This document shows, in pieces, positions 1-8,523 of a stretch of 15,115 nt of DNA. Source of the DNA: Fragilaria radians (Eukaryota; Bacillariophyta; Fragilariophyceae; Fragilariales; Fragilariaceae). The stretch lies in contig CAAAJI010000838.1 of the NCBI GenBank assembly GCA_900642245.1, positions 3,384 through 18,498 of the forward strand, given 5' to 3'. Both the position numbers and the translations under genes were made by a program. The notes under the pieces were generated by a model that ran no database searches, was not told where the DNA came from, and was given only the letters and a program-made list of their open reading frames with translations. How positions within the stretch are numbered: the first letter of the stretch is position 1; the number at the start of each line of letters is the position of its first letter.

Positions 1-1569
1 CTTATTCTCATCAAATACATCTGATGCATTGTTTGCATCTGGAACAGCATCCTTGGAGAGATTGGTTGAAAATAAAGATGCCAATTGTGTTTGCTTGTTC
101 TGATTGTTATTATTCAAATGGATAAAAGGATAGAGTGATATTAGAACCGCAGTTAGCGATAATACAACATGAAGCCAGAAAAGGCCGCTGACATCTCCAA
201 GTTCTAATGATGACACAGAAGAACCCAAGGATCCACCTTGGGCTTGATTTGAATCGGCAAAGCAGTTTATGCTTCCAACTTTACTTAAATGAGCATTCCA
301 TACATTTTCAATAAATCCGTCTTCAATCATATTGAGCAAGTGATAATCAAGAACGGAACTGATAAGTGATGTACAACGAAACTTTCCAGTATCAATCGCA
401 GTGGCCATCCCTGCTGGGATAACCACCTCGACACTTTTGGACAATGCCAAAGAGCAATCATAGTTGATTCTGCTACTTCGTTGGTATAATCGTACGCCAT
501 TACGTTTAAAGGCTGCAACGTCACAACCCCCATCGTTTGGATGAGATCGTAAGGATGTGAAGACGTCTTCTGTGACTGGTTTGGGAACTAATCTCAGCGT
601 CGGGTATGTCTTTTTCAGATAGGATTCGACAGATGCTCCCTCTTCGACACAAACAGCAGAATTTTGACGTAGGGCTTCAGCAACCGAATCAATTCTATAT
701 ACCGTAACTGTCCTTGTCACTAGGTGGCTTGCTAAATTGGCAACATATGCCGACACGACAAAGAGAACCCAAAATGTCCAACTGAAGGACAAAAAACGAG
801 AAGCGTGTGTCTTGGGATGAAATCCAAAATTTCCAGTCACCACCATTGCCGCATGATACATACATGTGATGGGAGTATCCTTTTTACTTTCTTCATCCGA
901 GTCTGGATTTAGAAGTTCCAAACACCAATATAAAAGTCCAGTGAGTCCCACAAATCCACATAGTAAGAACCAAACGGACATTGTGAATGGATTAAGGAAT
1001 GACCATGCGTTATCAAGCTTCTTCGTATCATTGGGCTGAACTACTTCTGCCAGGACGATCGATGAATCATACCAACCAGTAGGATATGAAACTCCTTTAC
1101 TGATGCGTTCAATGCTCCGACTCCAAACTTCACCGGATATGTCAAATACATGAATACTCCATAAGAGTATGTCAGTCCATGTCTTATTTCCATCGTCATC
1201 ATTGAGTGATGTGAATGTTCCGTATGAATTCCGCCATTGGAATTGTGCTCTTCTAGAAACTTCATCCATAACAGTAACTAAGAGACCGGGATCATGAACA
1301 TTAATCCTTTCATCGACCAATCGGAAGAATGCATCTTGAGAGGTGTCATTTCGAAAGTCAGGAAGACCAACTGTTAGATTAAGTCCCGCGAGTGCATTTG
1401 GGAGTTCCAAGGAGCCATTGTACACTTGACGTTGACGATCACATACATTGGTGCGGAATGTCTCGGAGAAATCAAATTTCTTCACCAATATAGAGGGTCG
1501 TTCTTGTGCTACAGCGAAGGAGCGAATGAGAATTAGACAACAATAGCAATAAAGCCAAAGCAAGGACAT
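1..1569 (-). CDS. Ionotropic glutamate receptor-like ligand-gated channel, 3' end cut by window edge
   Basis: One uninterrupted frame of 523 codons runs from the ATG at 1569 to the left edge without a stop, so the C-terminus is incomplete. Residues 1-23 form a signal peptide (hydrophobic core, then FAVAQE as a likely cleavage site). S1 of the ligand-binding domain covers about 40-185 (LTVGLPDFRND, then DPGLLVTVMDE). M1 is at about 194-220 (SFLNPFTMSVWF), the pore loop at about 232-255 (TPITCMYHAAMVVTGNFG) and M3 at about 264-283. M3 carries AYVANLA, matching the family SYTANLA gating motif. S2 covers about 284-440 and M4 about 461-485. There is no large amino-terminal domain, as in compact protist and prokaryotic receptors. 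The family forms tetrameric plasma-membrane cation channels opened by amino acids. The ligand cannot be read from the sequence. The pore filter region is atypical (see findings). No intron is needed. Confidence 0.9.
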   Translation of the reverse strand, partial: MSLLWLYCYCCLILIRSFAVAQERPSILVKKFDFSETFRTNVCDRQRQVYNGSLELPNALAGLNLTVGLPDFRNDTSQDAFFRLVDERINVHDPGLLVTVMDEVSRRAQFQWRNSYGTFTSLNDDDGNKTWTDILLWSIHVFDISGEVWSRSIERISKGVSYPTGWYDSSIVLAEVVQPNDTKKLDNAWSFLNPFTMSVWFLLCGFVGLTGLLYWCLELLNPDSDEESKKDTPITCMYHAAMVVTGNFGFHPKTHASRFLSFSWTFWVLFVVSAYVANLASHLVTRTVTVYRIDSVAEALRQNSAVCVEEGASVESYLKKTYPTLRLVPKPVTEDVFTSLRSHPNDGGCDVAAFKRNGVRLYQRSSRINYDCSLALSKSVEVVIPAGMATAIDTGKFRCTSLISSVLDYHLLNMIEDGFIENVWNAHLSKVGSINCFADSNQAQGGSLGSSVSSLELGDVSGLFWLHVVLSLTAVLISLYPFIHLNNNNQNKQTQLASLFSTNLSKDAVPDANNASDVFDENK

Positions 1570-1716
1570 GAGATCAAGTGGCGAATGGACACAGGTGATA
1601 CAATGGTTTGACGGTCTGCTCTGTCCTTGAACAAATGTGATACTTTTTTACCTGTAATTTTTATTAGGAACTATCGGAATTCTCCGACAGAGTGACATAA
1701 GGTAATGTCATAAATA

Positions 1717-1819
1717 ATGTCAAGTATCATAGCTCCTAAAAATGTGAAGTATCCTTGCTCTTAAAAAATGTGAAGTATCCTTGCTCTTAAAAAATGTAAA
1801 ATATCAATGCTCATAAAAT
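1717..1819. repeat. Tandem repeat, four copies of a ~26-bp unit
   Basis: Four adjacent units start at 1717, 1742, 1768 and 1794. Units 2 and 3 are identical over 26 bp (ATGTGAAGTATCCTTGCTCT, then TAAAAA). Units 1 and 4 diverge (CATAGCTCC and CAATGCTCA in the centre). The array lies 148-250 bp upstream of the glutamate-receptor-like start codon, so it falls in that gene's presumed promoter or 5' UTR. Any regulatory role is inference. Confidence 0.85.
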
Positions 1820-3514
1820 TAGCAAAGAATACAGAATATTTTTTTCGCAAACACTTTAGTTTTCTTTGAACGTGGATAATGCATAGGCAAAACAGTGAAC
1901 AGAAAATGTTTTCTTGAGGGAAAGTTGTATACCAATAATCTCCTACGAGAGCGCAAATATTCGCTGATCAGTGACATGAATACGTTAATCTTCCATCTTC
2001 AACCCTGGACATCTCCCCTTTTAATCATTCCTGCAAGGATAACAATGATGCTTACCACACTGTTAATCTTTACCACTTTTACAGTTATTGACCTTATAAT
2101 GATATATTGTTTTGTACTCAGTGTAAAGTGTTGTGAACATTGATCGACAAAAAAGATACGCAATCAAGATGAAAAGTCATGCTACATGCTTTTGAAGCAA
2201 GTTACATAATCTTATTTAAAGCAGCTGTCAATTATGGGCAGCTTATGATGAGTGAAATCTCAAGATTGGTAACGTCAAAGCTCTCGAAGTGAGCGCAGGC
2301 ATGGGATGATTGAATAGTGATCTGAAATAATCTCTACTTTCATTGAATTCACACCACAATATGACATAAAAAGAATGTCAACAGCTAGTTCACAAATCTT
2401 GCATTTTACTTTTAGGTCCTTCTTGGCATAATCATTGTTTATGGTATGAAATAGGTGTTGAGAAGGATTCATCCAACCCTGATTTATTTTGATGCTTGAG
2501 GCAGAAAAGGCCACAGTAAAGGAAATATGGAAGCACATACACCACAATAACTCTAGACTTGGAAAGAGTTCGTTCCTTATCACAATCCTTTTTGATTCAT
2601 TATCGCAGGATATCCACAGCTGAGTATGATGTAAACTAGAACCTACATTACATAGCAGTCCTACAGTGACTAGACAATTTTCCTATTCGGTTTTGTCAGT
2701 TTATTGATATTGTGCGTGCTGAGCTTCTATGATCTAATACAAGATTGTATCTAAATGATTTCAACCATCCACTTTTTACGAATTACTTTGATGTGGGATG
2801 AAGAATCAAATCCAAAATTACCTGCTATGACGGTAGCAAAAATTGCGAGATTATATCAATTGAGAGATTTCTTAAGTTTTGTATCATCCGAGTCAAGGGG
2901 TATAATTCTAAATGCAGTTTTTCAGGGTTGTTTTCTGAGCAAGAAACTGATTTTATCAAAAACATCGACCAGGAAGTCTGCTATGCATATATCCTACATA
3001 CATTTGGGATGAAAAGGTTTAGTTTTTCAATTCCTAACTTAATCTGCGTATTCCCAAGGAGTACGTACAATGCTTATACATGCATGTTTGGAACAAAAAC
3101 AACGACATCAAAATCTCGGTTTAGGTTTTTCCGATCGTGTGCCAAAATAGCGCGCACTCTCCGAAATCGTGAAATTGGACCGGATAAGAGATTCGATATC
3201 CATTCTATTATCGATCCCGCCGATGTTTGAATTTCAGAATTTCTTATCGGTACTGGGAACGACCGATGATTGTGACTATAAAAATTTCGTCGAATGTTGA
3301 ATGTATCTGAGTCCTGTATAGGTACTCTTTCGTTCTGAAAAAAATTCTAACGGTTGAACAAAAAATTCGAGATTTAAATCTATGATTCCTTTTCAGCCTT
3401 CTTTTTCATATCTCTGCTGCTTGGAGGTAGAATTTGAGAATTTTTAACAAATTCGTGAGACAGATTTCGTTTGGAAATCAAAAAACGTTTGTTGGAAGAC
3501 GAAAGATGTGTCTT

Positions 3515-3661
3515 GTAAGTTTAAATGTCTGTCAATCGGAAACTAATAACGAACAAGACTCAGAGTCAAACAACGAATCGAATACGACCAAGTTATTGAA
3601 AAGGGGCAACGGCATTTCCTCCTTCGAACCTTCCATACCCTAGGTATTAATTTTACAATAG
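3515..3661 (+). other. Possible 5' UTR intron
   Basis: A strong donor (CTT|GTAAGT at 3515) and a good acceptor (TATTAAT, then TTTTACAATAG, ending at 3661) frame 147 bp that end one base before the ATG of the 3663 gene. TATTAAT resembles a branch site. If spliced, the intron is entirely in the 5' UTR, because the upstream ATG at 3506 would be out of frame with the gene. This is inferred from splice motifs only. Confidence 0.35.
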
Positions 3662-3662
3662 G

Positions 3663-5222
3663 ATGGCGCCTCGCATTATCAAAAATGATTACATACAACC
3701 TGATAACCCTCTTATGCTGGGAAACATAATGGAATGTGTCTGTATTGGATTTGAACAATCCGTTGATTTGTTGGGATGTGAAGCCAACACTGGTCGAAAG
3801 CCTCAAGATGTCTACTCGTGTCTACCAACTCTTGACTGTTCCATGGACTTTTCTTCCTTAGATTATGCCACACTGCATGATCAGTTTCTAGAAGCCTTGT
3901 TGCGAGAGCAGCGTCACAAATCAAGGCAAATTCAAGCGGAAGATGCAAGCGTTACGTCTCATGCCTCTCAAAGGTCCGTTTCGCGACCTCCTGTTGAGAT
4001 TATCACCAAAGCATCAGAGCCAAAAAATCGAAATATAACATTAACGCGACGATCTCCGAAGCGATTCTCAAGACAAGTGATGCCTCTTCCTCTGTCACAC
4101 ACAGCATCGGCGCCGCCAATGGCTGCCATGACAATTCAAAATGACGATCAAGTCTCCATGCAGGATGACAACTCCACGTCAATACTGTCCCATACACCAC
4201 TAGGTATTCTTTCAGATCCTCCTTCTTACCTCCATGAGAATTGTCGACTTCAAAAAGACAAACATAAGGGAGAACCAGTTGGATCCGAAATTTGTGCAAT
4301 TGGAAAGGACTCTTGTTTGGAAAAGATTCGTCAAAAAATGCAATTGCTGAGTGAAGTGGCAGATGGAAAAGGTGGCGAGCCAACGCGGAGTAAGCGAAAG
4401 CCCACGATGAAGAAACGAAAGGCAAAAGCAACCGAGGTGACTTCCACCTACACTGAAACAAGATCAGTTATTGAACTCCGAATGGGATTTCTTTCTATGC
4501 AGTATGGAGTTCTTCTCCGTTGGGACATTGTGAATTCAGGCAAGATATACATTGTCGTTTTACGCAAAATGTGTTCTGATTCCTTTTATAACTCTGAGCA
4601 ACGCATTCGATCGCCTCCAAAACCTATCGCTACTGTTGAAGTCGCACCATACCATTGGATAAATGATCACGCTGTATGGGTTCGTACTGACTCGACAGAA
4701 GTATCTCTTATTGATCCTCCATATCAAGTACCTCAGAAATATCAATTTCCACCAGCTATCATGAATATCCAAGCGATTCAGTTAATTGGTTTCGATGCCA
4801 GTTGTACCTGGACGCTGTATCTCTCAATAAATGGTGATGTTCAAAAGAGTGTTCATCGCAATGGTAAGCAACATACTGCATCTGCGCTTGTTTGGAGTTT
4901 ACCAGCTCGAACAGTTGAGTTGATATTGGAACTGCGTTTGGTTGAGCAAAAACGAACAAGGCACAAGCGAAATAGAGGCACGGAATGTCTTTCCCTTCAC
5001 TTTTTGCAGAACCAAGAGGATCAAAAATCGATAAAAACTTCACATGGAACTCTCAACTTTCAGATTATTTTTCAATCTGAATACTGTAAATGGTTGAAAC
5101 AAGAACTAGAAGAAAGAGGGAAATTTTCGAGTACAAGTTTTCATCAAATAGCTGATAACTTCGATAATGTGACGACAAAAAGAGAGGAAGAAGTGTATTG
5201 GGAGTGTTGCGGACTGTGGTAG
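3663..5222 (+). CDS. Hypothetical protein, disordered N-terminal half and beta-rich C-terminal half
   Basis: This is a continuous frame of 519 residues starting at ATGGCGCC; I do not recognise the family. Residues 1-230 are rich in Ser, Thr, Gln and charged residues and look disordered. Residues about 240-257 hold a basic cluster (RSKRKPTMKKRKAKAT) that resembles a nuclear localisation signal. From about 268 the composition changes to alternating hydrophobic strands (MGFLSMQYGVLLRWD at 274-288, then VVLRKMCSDSFY, SLIDPPYQVPQ and WTLYLSING). This suggests a folded beta-sandwich-like domain ending near 480 (LNFQIIFQSEYCKW). There are no membrane segments and no signal peptide. The frame spans 1.56 kb without a stop and is flanked by a plausible 5' UTR intron acceptor, which supports a real gene. 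It converges on DGAT1. Function unknown; a nuclear role is only suggested by the basic cluster. Confidence 0.75.
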   Translation: MAPRIIKNDYIQPDNPLMLGNIMECVCIGFEQSVDLLGCEANTGRKPQDVYSCLPTLDCSMDFSSLDYATLHDQFLEALLREQRHKSRQIQAEDASVTSHASQRSVSRPPVEIITKASEPKNRNITLTRRSPKRFSRQVMPLPLSHTASAPPMAAMTIQNDDQVSMQDDNSTSILSHTPLGILSDPPSYLHENCRLQKDKHKGEPVGSEICAIGKDSCLEKIRQKMQLLSEVADGKGGEPTRSKRKPTMKKRKAKATEVTSTYTETRSVIELRMGFLSMQYGVLLRWDIVNSGKIYIVVLRKMCSDSFYNSEQRIRSPPKPIATVEVAPYHWINDHAVWVRTDSTEVSLIDPPYQVPQKYQFPPAIMNIQAIQLIGFDASCTWTLYLSINGDVQKSVHRNGKQHTASALVWSLPARTVELILELRLVEQKRTRHKRNRGTECLSLHFLQNQEDQKSIKTSHGTLNFQIIFQSEYCKWLKQELEERGKFSSTSFHQIADNFDNVTTKREEEVYWECCGLW

Positions 5223-5914
5223 ACCTGACTCAATCCTTGTACACAGAACTGGAACAAAAGGAAATTGAAGCATTTTATGATGATGCATAACATTGAAGCA
5301 GCCATGCTTCTTCTTTTCATATCACCTGTGATTATGCATAGAGTAGATAAGAAAAAATTATTAATTTATACCTCCACCTTTTGGCATACTTGCCATTGAC
5401 ACAAATCACTTGACTTTATTTTTGCTTTTTATCTGTGAGCCATCTTAAGATGAATTTGAGAATACAAGCCCAGAGCTTTCTGTATCTTTATCAATTAGAA
5501 AAATCATTATTACAGGTCTATTTTTCTATTATTTGCTACTACAGATAACTTCATTATCACTAATTGTAATTCTTGCCAAGAGTCTAGTCAAGAATAACTG
5601 TATTCTGTATCTATTTATCATGTATTCATTAAATCTAGGAAGAGTTAACGTGATATGTCGTCATGGCAGGCCATTCCTTGATTTTTCATAAAGGATTCAA
5701 TCAGCCAGTGAATAGTCATTGAATTGATGAACCATTTCCATTATCTCACATATATCTCCAGATGAGAGGTTTGATTTGAACATCACAGAAATGTATGGCA
5801 ACTTCAAATAAGGCTTACTAGTTCACTAGCCTTTCAATTCACAAACACTAGATGTGAATTCAAAGTGATTTAATGTCTGTTCACTAAAGTTATTCTATTA
5901 TTACCTTGAAAAGC
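5223..5914. other. Convergent intergenic region
   Basis: These 692 bp lie between the stop codons of the plus-strand unknown gene and the minus-strand DGAT1, so they hold two 3' UTRs and polyadenylation regions. The sequence is AT-rich. I see no open frame, RNA gene or repeat here that I can support. Confidence 0.6.
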
Positions 5915-8189
5915 TCAAAACTCATCACAACTAGAGACATTACTACCAAAGAAATTGTTGGTGAACTGTTCCATGATATTGGTGGAAAGAACATTTTCTG
6001 TTTCCTTCTGATATTGATAATCAATGGTGTACATGAGAATTGCCATGGGTTGACCCACAATACAAAAGGATAACCAAAAGATGATATTTCCCATGGATGT
6101 CCCTGGAAGCTTTTTGGTGAGTGCTTTTGTAATCCAAACAAGGGGGACTTGTCCCATCATTCCCAAGTAGGCCCAGGGTCGTAACATGTGGAAGGGAAGG
6201 CTAATTAGCAGCTCATGAAATACAGCCGAAAGAAAAAAGACGACAAATGTTGCCATTGTTTTGGAAAGTCCCCTTCGTACACAGGGGAAGAAGACATGTC
6301 GAACAAGCCAATAATGGACAGGCATATTCCATAGTCGCCAATAGGAGCTAATGTCAGATGAATTCCACCAATCCTTATAAAAGACCCTATCACCGAAACG
6401 AAGGAGTTCGGCGGATAGGTTGAGATATACATGAAAATATCCATAGAACACAAGGAGCCAACAATAGGTGTTTGCAAGTGACAATCGGAGTCCGTATTCT
6501 GCCATTAGATGAAAGGTTAATTTACCTTTTGTGACTTCTAGATCTTGAACAAGAGATCCAAGTGTGGGTGTAATAACTTGCGCAATTAGGAAAAGAAGTA
6601 GTATTAAGACAAAGAAAAATCGCAACAGAAGTGATGCCACACGCCAGATACGAATTTTCTCGGATCGTGGAAATGCAATTTGGTAGGTTAATGTTGGTGC
6701 CATCCAAAAGTAGTACAAATTGGATAGAGTGATATTGGAAGGGTAAGTAACATTCAGAACACCTGGATCCAAGTTTTTCACCAATGCCTCCAATGTTGCA
6801 GCACTATCTTTGGACATTCGATAATCTTCATTCGCAAGTGCGTACGACAAAAGTTTCATCCAAAGTATGACAACATGAAATAAAAGTGTGGCGCCTGTAA
6901 AGGGATTATGAATATGGACCCAAACTATCCAGCAAGCAAAAAGCAAAAACAAGTGTGCATTGATGTGATGAAGGAACATGCCGGTTGTATTTGAAACACG
7001 TTTCGTACTGAGAATCCATTCAATCCCAAAGGTGATGTAAAGGACAATATGCATACCCAAAAATCCTGTCAGAAGAGGAAAGTCATCCCATTTATTGCTG
7101 GAAGACAGAAAGGAATTCATATCCTGGAGGAGAGTATCTGCAAAGAATCCATGATGACGTATGGTATCCAGAATAAGCCTAGCATTGGATAAAGCTAGTA
7201 CAATCATCGCCAAATTAAACAATCCTCGATAATTTTGTATCGGAGCTTCTTCGCTAAGGTAAGATGGTGCTGCCTCTCTATGCATAGGCTTGGATGGTGG
7301 ATAATTCTTACGAGAGTGTGTATCAACTCGTTCAGCATCTCGTATTGTGGATTTTGTTTGATAGGAAAGTCTCGATGAGGATGGATGGCGATTATGCTGA
7401 CGTTGTAATGTTGACTTGTTGCTTGTTCCAAAGTAGAGTGGTGGTAAGGTTCCCTCTGTAGATTGTGGCATAGCATGAGCCATTGCAAGATGTTGTTGTC
7501 GACGTAATTCTTCTTCCCGTTGACTAGCCTGTTCAGCCTCCAAAAAGTCTTCGGTATCGGCATACACACAGGCTTCACTAATTAGGGTCATCCATTGATT
7601 TTTGGATGCCAGGGATGGTGTGGAGAATCGTAAGAGAGGCAAAATTTCAGTGTCATCCTCCAGACGTTGATATATAGAAAACACATGAAAGTATGCTCCT
7701 GCCTCTTCAATGGATGGTTGTGAGTTTGAATTTTTGGTGGTTGTTGTCGATTTGTGTCGTTTGTTGATTTTGTATCCCTCATCTCTGACAGCACATCCAC
7801 GTAGTGCCAATACATAACGAGGATCATCATCTCTATGAGAACCAAAATAGGAAATCTTTCCTCCCTGTAGAGAAACGAAACGTAGCGACCATTTGGTTCC
7901 TCCCCAACCGATGGTACGATCCTGAAGGAAATGTTACTTTGAGAATCGAAAAAATTGACAAAACACAATATCTTAATGTACATACCAACCAACGATAGAG
8001 ATATCCTTTATGGCTCACAACGTGAGGAACGAATGATGACGATAACGAAGACGACGATGGTATAAATGGCTTTCCAGTAGTCGATTTTTCTTTGAGTGCA
8101 CGTAGTTCATCTTCTGCCTTTTTCAATTTTGTTTCAAGTTCGACTATTCTTAAATCCATATCTACGTTACAAGAAGGTGAAGAGGACAT
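5915..8189 (-). CDS. DGAT1: Acyl-CoA:diacylglycerol O-acyltransferase 1 with N-terminal PH domain (two exons)
   Basis: Exon 1 is 7986-8189 and exon 2 is 5915-7921. The 64-bp intron (donor TTG|GTATGT, acceptor CCTTCAG|GAT) is phase 0, giving 736 residues. A short coiled coil at about 12-36 precedes a PH domain at about 60-188 (HKGYLYRWL, splice, DRTIGWGGTKW; end helix NQWMTLISEAC). A Ser- and His-rich linker with charged residues leads to the MBOAT core from about 299 (NYRGLFNLAMIVLALSNARL). The DGAT1 signature FYKDWWN is at 582-588, followed by LWNMPVHYW and the catalytic His637 in SAVFHELL. About eight to nine hydrophobic segments fit an ER membrane enzyme. The family makes the last step of triacylglycerol synthesis, from diacylglycerol and acyl-CoA. 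The PH domain probably binds phosphoinositides or regulates the enzyme; this is known as an architecture, but its role here is inferred. ATG 8189 is the first start in frame with the PH domain. Confidence 0.95.
7922..7985 (-). other. Spliceosomal intron in DGAT1
   Basis: On the minus strand the intron begins GTATGTACATT and ends TTTCCTTCAG. It is 64 bp long and phase 0. Removing it joins GYLYRWL to DRTIGWGG and restores a continuous PH domain beta-strand. Reading through it instead meets stops in the PH-domain frame. Confidence 0.9.
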
Positions 8190-8474
8190 GAGGACGGCAC
8201 TGACAAGGAGTCCGATTCATATGAAATGAGGACACGAACCCGAAATTGGGGAAAAAGTGGATTGCGTAGGTGCACTTAACGGTCCCAAACATTTCAATAC
8301 GGGGGCGGCGTAAAAAAGCAAAGAATCCGGTTCGAATCTGAGAACCAATTAATCCCAAACACTAATGGGAATTGTTGAAACATTGGGAAGCAGCCATGTT
8401 TCTTTCAATTATGCACGCACACATAGATATATATAGATTTTGGCAATCCACTTTGGAATTCTGTTGCATGCGGG
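8190..8474 (-). promoter_or_regulatory. DGAT1 upstream region, truncated by the transposon
   Basis: These 285 bp separate the DGAT1 start codon from the left end of the hAT element. They include two direct copies of TCCCAAACA (8283-8291 and 8353-8361; TGTTTGGGA on the gene's strand). The second copy is part of a TCCCA...TGGGA inverted repeat. A TATATATAG stretch lies near 8428-8436. No factor binding can be assigned; the call rests on position and motif repetition. Confidence 0.4.
8467..8474. repeat. Left target-site duplication of the hAT element
   Basis: The octamer CATGCGGG directly abuts the left inverted repeat. The right copy, CATGCGAG, is at 10773-10780. Seven of eight bases agree. 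An 8-bp duplication is the hallmark of hAT insertion. Confidence 0.85.
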
Positions 8475-8507
8475 CAGGCCTGGTCAATTATGGATACTTC
8501 CATAATT
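8475..8507 (+). repeat. Left terminal inverted repeat of the hAT element
   Basis: It begins CAGGCCTGGTCAATTATGGA. Against the reverse complement of the right end, 27 of 33 positions match without gaps. Bases 8486-8494 and 8499-8507 (AATTATGGA and TCCATAATT) form a perfect 9-bp inverted repeat with a 4-base loop. A further TTAATTATGGA copy follows at 8520-8530. Confidence 0.85.
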
Positions 8508-8523
8508 TCTATAATTAGCTTAA

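Larger units (their letters stand above)
1570..3662. other. Intergenic region without a recognisable gene
   Basis: About 2.1 kb lies between the divergent starts of the receptor-like gene (minus) and the unknown gene at 3663 (plus), so it should hold both promoters. Besides the 26-bp tandem array, I see only short open frames. The longest pair is 2755-3012 and 2928-3230, in overlapping frames on the plus strand. Their translations (for example NPKLPAMTVAKIARLYQLRD) match no family I know. They could be chance frames or a decayed gene fragment. The stretch 3100-3270 is less AT-rich than its surroundings and may be promoter-proximal. Confidence 0.5.

Noticed and set aside
1041..1265. 74-codon minus-strand frame inside the receptor gene
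   Set aside because: It is an alternative frame of the receptor-like coding sequence, whose own frame shows clear S1 and M1 motifs over the same bases.
2275..2583. 102-codon minus-strand frame in the left intergenic region
   Set aside because: It begins only at a GTG, has no recognisable motif and lies in AT-rich DNA where such frames occur by chance.
4003..4461. 152-codon minus-strand frame opposite the unknown gene
   Set aside because: It lies antisense inside the 519-residue gene, starts and ends without signals and shows no family motif; it is a shadow.
8322..8345. GGTTCGAATC, resembling a tRNA B box
   Set aside because: The flanking bases do not form a proper T stem, and no A box or cloverleaf is visible upstream at the right distance.
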